A stretch of DNA of 64,000 bases, from positions 3,229,945-3,293,944 of the forward strand of contig NZ_CP015125.1 in assembly GCF_001653755.1 (NCBI RefSeq). The letters are read 5' to 3'. Shown here piece by piece: positions 25,188 to 33,273 of the stretch. The DNA comes from Dokdonia donghaensis DSW-1. GTDB lineage: Bacteria > Bacteroidota > Bacteroidia > Flavobacteriales > Flavobacteriaceae. Below the pieces are notes generated by a model, which was given only the letters and a program-made list of their open reading frames with translations, did not search any database and was not told the DNA's origin. The position numbers and the translations under genes are program-made. How positions within the stretch are numbered: the first letter of the stretch is position 1; each line of letters opens with the position of its first letter.

Positions 25188-26006
25188 ATGAAACTATCAA
25201 GCATTCCTAAAATAAAACATACAGAAGCAAATAACTTTTTCTTACTCTGCGGCCCTTGTGCTATTGAGGGAGAAGATATGGCTATGCGCATTGCCGAAAA
25301 GGTGGTAACCATTACAGATAAGTTATCTATTCCTTACGTTTTTAAAGGAAGTTTTAGAAAAGCAAACCGTAGTCGCATAGACAGTTTTACGGGCATAGGT
25401 GATGAGAAGGCTCTTGAGATACTCGCAAAGGTTTCTTCGGTATTTGATATTCCTACGGTAACAGACATTCACGAAAGCTCTGATGCGGCACTCGCTGCAC
25501 AGTATGTAGATGTACTTCAGATCCCTGCTTTTTTAGTTCGCCAGACATCGCTAGTCGTTGCCGCGGCCGAAACAGGCAAAGTGGTAAACCTCAAGAAAGG
25601 GCAGTTTATGTCACCAGAGGCTATGCAACACGCTGTGCGCAAGGTACACGATAGTGGTAATGAAAATGCCTGGATTACAGATAGAGGTACAATGTTTGGA
25701 TACCAAGATATGATTGTAGACTTTAGAGGAATCCCTACGATGCGCTCATTTGCTCCTACCGTGCTTGACGTGACACACTCACTACAGCAACCTAACCAGT
25801 CTAGTGGTGTTACGGGAGGAAGACCAGATATGATAGAAACTATTGCCAGAGCAGGTATTGTAAATAATGTAGACGGATTATTTATAGAAACTCATTTTGA
25901 CCCGGCAAATGCAAAGAGTGATGGGGCAAATATGCTTGATCTCGCTCACCTAGAGCGACTACTTTCTAACCTTGTAGCGATTAGAAAAACAATCACGAGC
26001 TTATAG
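25188..26006 (+). CDS. kdsA: 3-deoxy-8-phosphooctulonate synthase
   Basis: This 272-residue protein has the KdsA pattern: FLLCGPCAIEGED (about 17-29), FKGSFRKANRSRI (about 52-64), then FGYQDMIVDFRGIPTMRSFA (about 175-194) and FIETHFDPANAKSDGANML. It condenses arabinose-5-phosphate with phosphoenolpyruvate to Kdo-8-phosphate for the lipopolysaccharide core. The ATG at 25188 (MKLSSIPK) is chosen; an in-frame upstream ATG would translate through the palindrome and the likely transcription start. With lpxK in the window it supports lipopolysaccharide synthesis. Confidence 0.95.
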   Translation: MKLSSIPKIKHTEANNFFLLCGPCAIEGEDMAMRIAEKVVTITDKLSIPYVFKGSFRKANRSRIDSFTGIGDEKALEILAKVSSVFDIPTVTDIHESSDAALAAQYVDVLQIPAFLVRQTSLVVAAAETGKVVNLKKGQFMSPEAMQHAVRKVHDSGNENAWITDRGTMFGYQDMIVDFRGIPTMRSFAPTVLDVTHSLQQPNQSSGVTGGRPDMIETIARAGIVNNVDGLFIETHFDPANAKSDGANMLDLAHLERLLSNLVAIRKTITSL

Positions 26007-26110
26007 TTATAAGATACAAATTTAGATTGCTATAAACGATAAAGGGCACGTATCTTGCTTAACAAATATTTCGCAACTACATCTACTCCTTTTTTGTAAC
26101 TTCGTTTCAT

Positions 26111-27556
26111 ATGTTAAAACAACAGCTCAATTTTAAACTTTCTCAAAAGCTATCTCCACAGCAAATACAGCTTATGAAGCTTATCCAGCTTCCTACGCAA
26201 GCGTTTGAGCAAAAGATAAAGCAAGAGCTAGAAGAAAACCCTGCCCTAGATAGCGGTAAAGAAGAGGTTCAAGATGACTTTGAAGAGTTTGATAACACAG
26301 ATGATTTTGACGAAGCACCAGAGGTAGAAATTAATGTAGATGATTATCTCAGTGATGATGAGATACCAGAGTATCGCCTAAGCGCAAATAATTACAGTGC
26401 AGATGACGAGGATAAACAAGTACCCTATGCCTCAGGAACATCTTTTAACCAATACCTAAAAACCCAACTCAACACGATGCGTATCTCACCAGAGGAGCGT
26501 AGCGTTGCAGAGTTTATTATAGGCTCACTAGATGAAGCTGGATATTTAAGGCGTCCCATATTAGATCTTATGGATGACCTAGCATTTACCCAAAACATCT
26601 ACACCACAGAAGAGACTATAGAAAAAATGCTTTCTAAAGTACAAGATCTTGATCCTGCGGGCGTAGGAGCCCGCAATCTTCAAGAGTGTCTAGTACTACA
26701 ACTAGACAGAAAAACACCAACAAAGTCTATCTCACTAGCCATAGAAATACTTGAGAAGTCTTTTGACCATTTTAGCAAGAAGCATTATAAAAAGTTAATG
26801 GCTAAGTTCCATATCACAGAAGAAGAACTTAAAGACGCCATACACGAGATAGAACACCTTAACCCAAGACCAGGCGGATCTTACTCGAGCAATACAAAAA
26901 TAGTAGAGCACGTAGTACCAGATTTTACCATAAGAATTGTAGACGGAGAACTTGAGCTATCACTTAATGGACGCAATGCTCCAGAACTTAAAATCTCTAG
27001 AGATTATAGCAATATGCTTAAAGGGTATAAAGAGTCTAAAGAGCGCACAAAAGCACAAAAAGATGCTGTGCTTTTTATAAAACAAAAACTTGATGCCGCA
27101 AGGTGGTTTATAGAAGCCATTATACAACGCCAGCAGACCTTATTTGTCACGATGAGCTCTATAATGAACTACCAGAAAAAATACTTTCTAACTGGTGATG
27201 AGCGCAATCTACGCCCTATGATTCTTAAAGATATAGCTACAGAGATAGGTATGGATGTCTCTACAGTATCACGTGTAGCAAACAGTAAGTATGTAGACAC
27301 ACCTTACGGAACAAAACTCATTAAAAACTTCTTTTCTGAAAGTATGACTAATGATCAAGGTGAAGAAGTATCTACACGCGAGATTAAAAAAATACTTGAA
27401 ACGGTTATCGAAGAGGAAGATAAGCGCAAGCCACTCACAGATGACAAGCTTGCCGGCATTCTTAAAGAAAAAGGATATCCTATAGCCCGCAGAACGGTTG
27501 CCAAATATAGAGAACAGCTAGAACTCCCAGTAGCACGACTTCGAAAGCAAATTTAA
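26111..27556 (+). CDS. rpoN: RNA polymerase sigma-54 factor
   Basis: This 481-residue protein has all parts of RpoN. The glutamine-rich region I is at residues 1-50 (LSQKLSPQQIQLMKLIQLPT), an acidic linker spans about 55-110, and the core-binding domain and helix-turn-helix region follow. The C-terminal RpoN box reads ARRTVAKYRE. It directs polymerase to -24/-12 promoters and needs an AAA-type activator, none of which lies in the window. It overlaps the next gene by one base (TAATG). Confidence 0.96.
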   Translation: MLKQQLNFKLSQKLSPQQIQLMKLIQLPTQAFEQKIKQELEENPALDSGKEEVQDDFEEFDNTDDFDEAPEVEINVDDYLSDDEIPEYRLSANNYSADDEDKQVPYASGTSFNQYLKTQLNTMRISPEERSVAEFIIGSLDEAGYLRRPILDLMDDLAFTQNIYTTEETIEKMLSKVQDLDPAGVGARNLQECLVLQLDRKTPTKSISLAIEILEKSFDHFSKKHYKKLMAKFHITEEELKDAIHEIEHLNPRPGGSYSSNTKIVEHVVPDFTIRIVDGELELSLNGRNAPELKISRDYSNMLKGYKESKERTKAQKDAVLFIKQKLDAARWFIEAIIQRQQTLFVTMSSIMNYQKKYFLTGDERNLRPMILKDIATEIGMDVSTVSRVANSKYVDTPYGTKLIKNFFSESMTNDQGEEVSTREIKKILETVIEEEDKRKPLTDDKLAGILKEKGYPIARRTVAKYREQLELPVARLRKQI

Positions 27557-28161
27557 TGAAGTTTTTCATACGTAGCTTTTCCTATATTTTTCACCCACTT
27601 TTTATGCCATTAGTAGGAGTGTTACTCTACTTCTATATTTCACCTAGATATTTCAATCCTGAATTTTTATACTCAAAAGTTTTTGCCACAGTCATTATGA
27701 CTACTGTCATTCCTATTTTGAGTTACTTTATGCTTAAAAATCTGCAACTAGTTACAACAATTCATCTTAAAGAAGTAAAAGAGCGCAGGTGGCCTTTACT
27801 ACTGCAGATGCTTTTTACCTTTATCTTAATAAGACTCATCTTTGACGGCTACGAGATACCAGAATTATATTACTTCTTTGTAGGCATACTAGGCGCAAGT
27901 ACTGGAGCATTTTTGCTAGCATTACTTAAATTTAAGGCAAGCCTTCATATGATAGCGCTATCTGGAGTCCTATTTTTTGTAGTAGGTCTTAGCTTACATT
28001 TTGGCATCAACCTCTTGCTTCTTATAGCTGGCTTTATTTTTGCCTGTGGCGCGACTGCTACTTCTAGATTAGATATGCGAGCACATACTCCTGCAGAGCT
28101 TGTTGTAGGGTTTATTGTAGGCGCAGTATCGCAGTTTATGGTGTATAGTTACTGGATATAG
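27556..28161 (+). CDS. Multi-pass membrane protein, divergent PAP2-like
   Basis: This 201-residue protein has about six hydrophobic segments. The last part contains SRLDMRAHTPAELVVG, which resembles the third motif of the PAP2 phosphatase family (SR-x5-H-x3-D) with Glu in place of Asp. An earlier KASLHMIALSG stands where the SGH motif would be. It could be a divergent or inactive lipid phosphatase in the inner membrane. It is coupled to rpoN by the TAATG overlap. I would not assign a substrate. Confidence 0.7.
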   Translation: MKFFIRSFSYIFHPLFMPLVGVLLYFYISPRYFNPEFLYSKVFATVIMTTVIPILSYFMLKNLQLVTTIHLKEVKERRWPLLLQMLFTFILIRLIFDGYEIPELYYFFVGILGASTGAFLLALLKFKASLHMIALSGVLFFVVGLSLHFGINLLLLIAGFIFACGATATSRLDMRAHTPAELVVGFIVGAVSQFMVYSYWI

Positions 28162-28165
28162 AAAA

Positions 28166-28187
28166 TTACGCTTTCGCGAAAGCGTAA
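28166..28187. repeat. GCTTTCGCGAAAGC palindrome (22 bp), intergenic
   Basis: A perfect 22-bp palindrome filling the 28-base gap between the convergent PAP2-like and beta-barrel genes. Confidence 0.95.
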
Positions 28188-28189
28188 CA

Positions 28190-28891
28190 TTATAAGAAGT
28201 AAAAAACTAACCCTAAACGCATCACTTGAATACCTACCTTCTCTGTATTGAGCAATGCATCATCATTAAAAAGGGTATTTAAACCATAATATCCTTGAAA
28301 ATTAAATGCTCCATAGCCAAAAGAAAATGAAGGCCCATATTGAAACTTATTAATTTCAGGTATATCTGAACTTGTGATATCTGACACATCATCTTGATAG
28401 GTAGATTTAAATCTAAGCACATAGCCCAACTTCATCCCTACGTGTATACGCCAAAAACTATACTTTGTTGCAGTAGATGTTCTCCACCTATACTCTAGAG
28501 GCATTTCTAATGTGTAACTAGTAAATCTATTTGTAACATTCTCCACACTCTCGTCTACAATGGCAAATGTAGAAGTCTCGCTTCCAGATTGAGTTGCGAT
28601 GAGAAGATTTTGATTATAGGTATCTAAGGCCATTCCAATACCTATACCTATAGCCTTATTACGTCTTTTATTTATCGGAAAATCTCTTATAACACCAGCT
28701 TGTATGCCAGCACTGAGACCATTCTGCTCAAAACCAGAAGGCTTATCACCAAGCAGATTAAAGGTGATACCTACATACACTTGGTCTTCCCTATATAAAG
28801 AATCTACAACTGGAGTGTCTGGCACATCAATATCTTGCGCGAGGGTTGCAATTGTACTTAGACATATAAAGATGTAAAGGAGATACTTCAA
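28190..28891 (-). CDS. Outer-membrane beta-barrel (porin-like) protein
   Basis: This 233-residue protein has a signal peptide ending STIATLAQ, followed by amphipathic beta strands. Examples are VYVGITFNLLGD, LSAGIQAGVIRDF and GIQVMRLGLVFYFL, the last ending in aromatic phenylalanine and leucine as barrel proteins do. It should insert in the outer membrane; the function is unknown. A longer frame begins at an ATG at 28942, but that ATG sits directly after a terminator T run. I prefer the TTG at 28891, behind a TATATTTG promoter element. It lies downstream of the exb operon. Confidence 0.78.
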   Translation of the reverse strand: MKYLLYIFICLSTIATLAQDIDVPDTPVVDSLYREDQVYVGITFNLLGDKPSGFEQNGLSAGIQAGVIRDFPINKRRNKAIGIGIGMALDTYNQNLLIATQSGSETSTFAIVDESVENVTNRFTSYTLEMPLEYRWRTSTATKYSFWRIHVGMKLGYVLRFKSTYQDDVSDITSSDIPEINKFQYGPSFSFGYGAFNFQGYYGLNTLFNDDALLNTEKVGIQVMRLGLVFYFL

Positions 28892-28907
28892 GAATAATAG
28901 TTTATTA

Positions 28908-28915
28908 CAAATATA
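28908..28915 (-). promoter_or_regulatory. Candidate -7 element (TATATTTG) of the beta-barrel gene
   Basis: An exact TAnnTTTG match on the minus strand, with a TTG 16 bases further upstream and the chosen TTG start 16 bases downstream. Confidence 0.5.
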
Positions 28916-28942
28916 ACAGAATTGCCGCTGGCAAAATTGCAT

Positions 28943-28978
28943 AAAAAAACACCTTAAGTTACCTCAAGGTGTTTTTTT
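28943..28978 (-). terminator. Rho-independent terminator of the exb operon
   Basis: The stem ACACCTT with AAGGTGT is flanked by A and T runs, so it can act in both directions. Confidence 0.88.
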
Positions 28979-28995
28979 ACTAATTTAACTATCGA

Positions 28996-29469
28996 CTACT
29001 GAGTTACAGCGTCTTCAGTTTGAGTAGTGATGTAAATCACTTTTAACATATTAGCTTGTCTTAGTTCTTGCTTTACGTCATATACAAGACCAGAGTTAGT
29101 TTCCTTATCTACTTTAAAGGCTACCATTACTCTATCTTTAAGCTCATCTCTAAGCTTCTCACGTTCTTCAAGAATAGCAGGCTGTACTTCGTTTATATTT
29201 ACGAATTTGTCTCCTATTTGAATTTTACCTTCTGTACCGAATTGCTTATACCCTTCTCCAGGTTTCCCTCCAAAGATGTATACACTTCTGTCCTTCTGTA
29301 GCTTCTCTGTTTGATCTGCCGCTGGTAAAATTTGCGCCACTTTTACGTCATTTTTACGTAAAACTGTTGCCACCATAAAGAAGAATAATAACATAAATAC
29401 AATATCTGGTAGGGAAGCCGTGTTTACCGCTGGTAACTCTTTAGACCCGCCTTTTCTAAATTTTGACAT
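28996..29469 (-). CDS. exbD: ExbD/TolR family biopolymer transport protein
   Basis: This 157-residue protein has a short cytoplasmic start and one membrane helix with the ExbD motif ASLPDIVFMLLFFFMV (about 18-33), whose aspartate carries protons. A periplasmic domain follows. With ExbB it uses the proton gradient to drive TonB-dependent transport or a related envelope process. It is the last of four genes and follows another exbD after 24 bases. Two ExbD copies suggest a mixed complex. Confidence 0.93.
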   Translation of the reverse strand: MSKFRKGGSKELPAVNTASLPDIVFMLLFFFMVATVLRKNDVKVAQILPAADQTEKLQKDRSVYIFGGKPGEGYKQFGTEGKIQIGDKFVNINEVQPAILEEREKLRDELKDRVMVAFKVDKETNSGLVYDVKQELRQANMLKVIYITTQTEDAVTQ

Positions 29470-29493
29470 AATATTTTTATTTTATAATTCTAC

Positions 29494-30108
29494 TTATGAT
29501 TGAGGATCTATTTCAGAAAGTTTCTGAGGGTACATTTTCTTGATAACATCAAGTTTTTCTTTTGCACTCTCTTCGTTTCCTTTATAAACTCCTTCGTCTA
29601 TAGCTTTCTTTACTTCTGTGAATTTCCAACCGTATAAACGTTGTGACTCTCTATCACGTAAAGAATTGTATGCTCCTACAAGCTCATTTTGAACTGTAAT
29701 ATATGTATCGTAAGATGTCTCACGGTCATTTTTTACAGTTACAATAGCCTTGTCTGGAAAGTCTGACGAACTAGGGTCACGCTCTCCTTGACAGTAATCA
29801 CAATACCCTTCTTGCCCTTTTGGTACACCTCCATTATCTAAGAAGGCGATAGCTGCCTCTTGAAGATCTTTCATCTCCATAGGCTTATCTTCAACCAAAA
29901 GTTCATCGTTTTTATTTACGATAACTACAAAAAGGTTCTTTTCTTTAATGATAGGAGGCTCCACATTTTCAGGCTGCTCTGGCGGTAACGCTCTTACAAG
30001 TCCTCTATCTTTCTCAATGGTAGTTGTTACCAAGAAGAAGATAAGTAGTAAGAATGCGATGTCTGCCATAGACCCTGCATTAATTTCTGGTGCATTTCTC
30101 CTAGCCAT
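29494..30108 (-). CDS. exbD: ExbD/TolR family biopolymer transport protein, longer form
   Basis: This 204-residue ExbD relative starts ARRNAPEINAGSMADIAFLL, with the conserved aspartate in the membrane helix (about 10-35). The periplasmic part is longer than usual and contains a CDYC pair at about 105-108 that could form a disulfide. The family links proton flow through ExbB to energy-requiring outer-membrane processes. It lies between a small membrane protein gene (2-base gap) and the second exbD. Confidence 0.92.
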   Translation of the reverse strand: MARRNAPEINAGSMADIAFLLLIFFLVTTTIEKDRGLVRALPPEQPENVEPPIIKEKNLFVVIVNKNDELLVEDKPMEMKDLQEAAIAFLDNGGVPKGQEGYCDYCQGERDPSSSDFPDKAIVTVKNDRETSYDTYITVQNELVGAYNSLRDRESQRLYGWKFTEVKKAIDEGVYKGNEESAKEKLDVIKKMYPQKLSEIDPQS

Positions 30109-30110
30109 AA

Positions 30111-30545
30111 TTATTTATTTACAAGTTTCTTAGCTCCTGATACTAGCATAAGTATAATTGCAATTGCTGCAAGAATAAAGAATGCGTTTATACCAGCGCT
30201 TACCCACTGTGAACCACTAGCAGAAAGAACTTCTCCGTCTTTCATTGGTACTTCTTCTGCTCCGCTTGCAGCGAAGTAAGAAATAGCAACGATAAGCAAG
30301 AAAGATCCAGCTCCTACAAGTGTGTTTTTTGCATTACCCGAAAATAGACCTTTGAGAACAAAGACTACTACGAGTACTAAAGCGATACCTATAACCGCCC
30401 AAGCAAGGAGGATCATTATATCGACAAGGTTCTGTGAATCACCACCTACGATGGCATCATTGTTTGCCCATACCATACCTGCTACAACTAATGCTGCAAC
30501 ACCTACGATAGCCACAATGAATTTTAAAATTTTATGTAATCCCAT
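30111..30545 (-). CDS. Four-helix membrane protein of the exb operon
   Basis: This 144-residue protein has four hydrophobic helices at about 9-27, 43-64, 75-92 and 113-138. I recognise no named family. It sits between exbB and two exbD genes with very short gaps, so it is probably a component or modulator of that complex. That is inference from position only. Confidence 0.75.
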   Translation of the reverse strand: MGLHKILKFIVAIVGVAALVVAGMVWANNDAIVGGDSQNLVDIMILLAWAVIGIALVLVVVFVLKGLFSGNAKNTLVGAGSFLLIVAISYFAASGAEEVPMKDGEVLSASGSQWVSAGINAFFILAAIAIILMLVSGAKKLVNK

Positions 30546-30576
30546 AATATGTATGAATTTTTAAGATTACTATATA

Positions 30577-31371
30577 TTACTTCTTGTAACGTACAAGCAT
30601 ATCCATCAATGTGATAGATGCATCTTCCATATCGTTTACGATACTGTCAATTTTTGCAATAATATAGTTATAGAATATTTGAAGAATAATAGCCACTATC
30701 AGTCCAAATACTGTTGTAAGAAGTGCTACTTTAATACCTCCGGCAACTAGTGCAGGGTTCATATCTCCAGCTGCTTCAATTCTATCGAAGGCTTGGATCA
30801 TCCCGATTACCGTACCCATAAACCCAAGCATAGGTGCAAGAGCAATAAATAATGATACCCAAGATACGTTTTTCTCAAGTTGTCCCATTTGAACACCTCC
30901 GTAAGCTACAACAGCTTTTTCTGCAGAGTCAAGACCTTCGTCTACTCTATCAAGACCTTGGTAGTATATAGATGCTACTGGTCCTTTTGTGTTACGACAT
31001 ACCTCTTTTGCTGCTTCTACACCACCACTGTTAAGTGCATCTTCTACTTCTTGTTGAAGTTTCTTTGTGTTAGTAGAGGCTAAGTTTAAATATATAATAC
31101 GCTCAATTGCAATTGCAAGACCTAATATTAAACATAAAAGTACAATTCCCATAAATCCAGGACCTCCTTCTATAAATCGTTTTTTCAAATCTTGTGTAAA
31201 AGAAAGTTCCTCTGCTGCTGCGTCATCTTGAAAAGAAGAACCAGCATCTACATTTGCAACTATTTGTTGAATCTGTACTGGAAGTGTTGTTTGTGCGTTG
31301 CTTGCGTTAGCGGTAAATGTGCTTAACACTACTACAGCGGCAACTGCCATGATAGAGAATAATTTTTTCAT
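30577..31371 (-). CDS. exbB: MotA/TolQ/ExbB proton channel family protein
   Basis: This 264-residue protein starts with a signal-peptide-like segment (about 1-26), then a membrane helix (about 75-98). The two late helices have the family pattern APMLGFMGTVIGMIQAF (about 183-199) and GGIKVALLTTVFGLIVAI (about 212-229). It forms the proton channel with ExbD in the inner membrane, powering TonB-type transport. It is the first gene of a four-gene operon. A promoter-like TATATTTG is at 31438-31445. The N-terminal extension is longer than in E. coli ExbB but common in Bacteroidota. Confidence 0.92.
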   Translation of the reverse strand: MKKLFSIMAVAAVVVLSTFTANASNAQTTLPVQIQQIVANVDAGSSFQDDAAAEELSFTQDLKKRFIEGGPGFMGIVLLCLILGLAIAIERIIYLNLASTNTKKLQQEVEDALNSGGVEAAKEVCRNTKGPVASIYYQGLDRVDEGLDSAEKAVVAYGGVQMGQLEKNVSWVSLFIALAPMLGFMGTVIGMIQAFDRIEAAGDMNPALVAGGIKVALLTTVFGLIVAIILQIFYNYIIAKIDSIVNDMEDASITLMDMLVRYKK

Positions 31372-31437
31372 TGCTCTTGATCTTAAAGTTTAAATTAGTA
31401 AAGGGTTAAATATAGTAATTAATTAGATTATGTGTAA

Positions 31438-31445
31438 CAAATATA
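31438..31445 (-). promoter_or_regulatory. Candidate -7 element (TATATTTG) of the exb operon
   Basis: An exact TAnnTTTG match on the minus strand, 67 bases before the exbB ATG. The nearest TTG is 24 bases further upstream, slightly far. Confidence 0.45.
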
Positions 31446-32028
31446 GAAAAGCATCGTCTTATTTATTTACAATTAATTTAGTATGTAATTACTAAATCAT
31501 ACAGTGAATGTGTAAAACAGATACCAAATATTTACTTCACAAAGCTTAGTACAAGTAATAACCCAAGTATATTACTCGTAGAATCAGCAAGTATAGCAAA
31601 GTAAAAGGGGAATATTAGCATAGCAAGCTATTTTTTTACTAGAAGCAATCAACATTTTAACAAACGCCAGTTGTATTGCTTTATTAATTAACAGTTTAGT
31701 AATATGTTAATGGTGATAACTAATCAACCTAGCTCCTACCCCACTCCAAAACAAAGAAACCCTGTTAGACAATTCTGTTAAAATATTATAGGGCTAAGAT
31801 TCAACACCAAAGACTTCAAGCCAGGGTATTTTAATATGTTATGAGACAAATACAACATTGCTACATATTAAGGTAATGCAATTGCACTATAATCGTTAGA
31901 CAGCCCACCTCTAACAAAGTAATTTAAAACTTAGGAAAATGTAAGTGCCTTTAACGACCAATTTGGTTGAGCTAGCCTTTTTTGAGTTACAAATAATTTT
32001 TTATACCCCTTTTTATGCCCCTTCAATC
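31446..32028. other. Intergenic region, about 580 bases, no gene recognised
   Basis: This A/T-rich stretch between the exb promoter and the tRNA-Ser terminator has no convincing reading frame. An apparent 84-codon frame at 31945-32199 overlaps the tRNA and is rejected. I see no RNA family, repeat or mobile-element remnant, but a small RNA cannot be excluded. Confidence 0.5.
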
Positions 32029-32050
32029 AAAAAACCCACTAAACAGTGGG
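32029..32050 (-). terminator. Rho-independent terminator after tRNA-Ser
   Basis: On the minus strand the stem CCCACT with AGTGGG has a 4-base loop, followed by six Ts. Confidence 0.75.
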
Positions 32051-32066
32051 CTTCAAAAGATTATCG

Positions 32067-32151
32067 CAGAAAGGAAGGGATTCGAACCCTCGATACGTTT
32101 CCGTATACACGCTTTCCAAGCGTGCGCCTTAAGCCACTCGGCCACCTTTCT
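32067..32151 (-). tRNA. tRNA-Ser (GGA anticodon)
   Basis: An 85-base cloverleaf on the minus strand. The acceptor AGAAAGG pairs with CCTTTCT, the discriminator base is G, and the D arm reads GCCGAGTGGCTTAAGGC. The anticodon stem CACGC/GCGTG has loop TTGGAAA (anticodon GGA), and a long variable arm typical of serine (TATACGGAAACGTA) and a TTCGAAT loop follow. The 3' CCA is not encoded. It reads codons UCC and UCU. Confidence 0.95.
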
Positions 32152-32160
32152 ATTATTAAT

Positions 32161-32175
32161 TTTCGCGAAAGCGTA
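32161..32175. repeat. Partial palindrome copy upstream of tRNA-Ser
   Basis: TTTCGCGAAAGCGTA keeps the centre and right arm of the element, but the left arm is replaced by A/T sequence. It lies 10 bases before the tRNA 5' end. Confidence 0.6.
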
Positions 32176-32250
32176 CTAAAAACAATCGCTATATATTAAG
32201 GAGTGCGAATTAACAAAAAAACCTCGAAGCACTAAAAGTTTAGCTCATAA

Positions 32251-33273
32251 TTATGACATCTCTCCGCGCAGTGATGTTTCAAAAACTGTTTTGAAAACTT
32301 TAGGCCCTAAATTTTGTCCTAAGAGGTACATCATTTTTGCTATTGCGGCTTCAGAGGTGATATCGCCTCCATTAATAACTCCCATTTTTTTAAGGGCTAC
32401 GCTGGTTTCATAATTACCCATATGAACACTGCCTGAGATACATTGTGTCACATTTACTACAGGCACTCCCCTCTTTATAGTTGCCTTAAGTGCATCTATA
32501 AACCACTGCTCTGTTGTAGTATTTCCAGCTCCAAAAGTTTCTAACACCACTCCTCGCACACAAGGTACATTGAGCATTGCCTCTACAAGGCACTGTGAGA
32601 TACCTGGATATATCTTAAGTAGTAAGACTTCTGTTACTAGTTTTTTATGAACTTTGAGTTGCTTTTTATTTGGTTTCCAGAGGGCGTCTTCATTAATTGT
32701 GAGATGCACACCTGAGGTTAAAAGCTCTGGATGGTTAGGCGAAGTGAAGGCTTCAAAATTTTCTGCACTAATTTTTGAGGTACGATTTGCCCTGTAAAGC
32801 TTGTACTCAAAGTATAAACACACTTCTGTTATGAGTGGCCTATTCCTTTTTCTTAAGGCAGCTACCTGTACGGCTGTTATAAGATTCTCTTTTGCATCTG
32901 TGCGTAAGTCTCCTATAGGTAACTGCGAACCTGTAAATACCACGGGTTTACTTAAATTCTCTAGCATAAAACTCACGGCAGATGCGCTATAACTCATCGT
33001 GTCACTCCCGTGCAAGACTACAAAGCCATCATATGCATCATAACCTTGCTCTATAAAATCACATAATTGATTCCAGTATGCAGGATTCATATTAGACGAG
33101 TCTATCACAGTCTCAAAAGAGGCGGTGCTTATCTCACAATCCAGCAACCGTAACTCTGGTATTTTATCTAGTAGCTCATCGAAATCAAAGGCTTTGAGCG
33201 CTCCCGTCTCATAGTCTTTAATCATACCTATGGTACCACCAGTGTATATTAAAAGGATTTTTGCTTTACTCAT
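32251..33273 (-). CDS. ansA: Type I L-asparaginase
   Basis: This 340-residue protein has both threonine motifs of the bacterial asparaginase family: IYTGGTIGMIKD (about 9-20) and VVLHGSDTMSYSA (about 85-97). It also has the later GVVLETFGAGN segment. It hydrolyses asparagine to aspartate and ammonia. No signal peptide is present, so it should be the cytoplasmic type I enzyme. Its ATG overlaps the stop of the acyltransferase gene (ATGA). Confidence 0.93.
   Translation of the reverse strand: MSKAKILLIYTGGTIGMIKDYETGALKAFDFDELLDKIPELRLLDCEISTASFETVIDSSNMNPAYWNQLCDFIEQGYDAYDGFVVLHGSDTMSYSASAVSFMLENLSKPVVFTGSQLPIGDLRTDAKENLITAVQVAALRKRNRPLITEVCLYFEYKLYRANRTSKISAENFEAFTSPNHPELLTSGVHLTINEDALWKPNKKQLKVHKKLVTEVLLLKIYPGISQCLVEAMLNVPCVRGVVLETFGAGNTTTEQWFIDALKATIKRGVPVVNVTQCISGSVHMGNYETSVALKKMGVINGGDITSEAAIAKMMYLLGQNLGPKVFKTVFETSLRGEMS

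Noticed and set aside
32067..32175. tRNA-Ser as an integration site of a mobile element
   Set aside because: No integrase, direct repeat of the tRNA end or foreign gene lies nearby.
31945..32199. An 84-codon frame over the tRNA-Ser gene
   Set aside because: It runs through the tRNA on the opposite strand and has no protein features.
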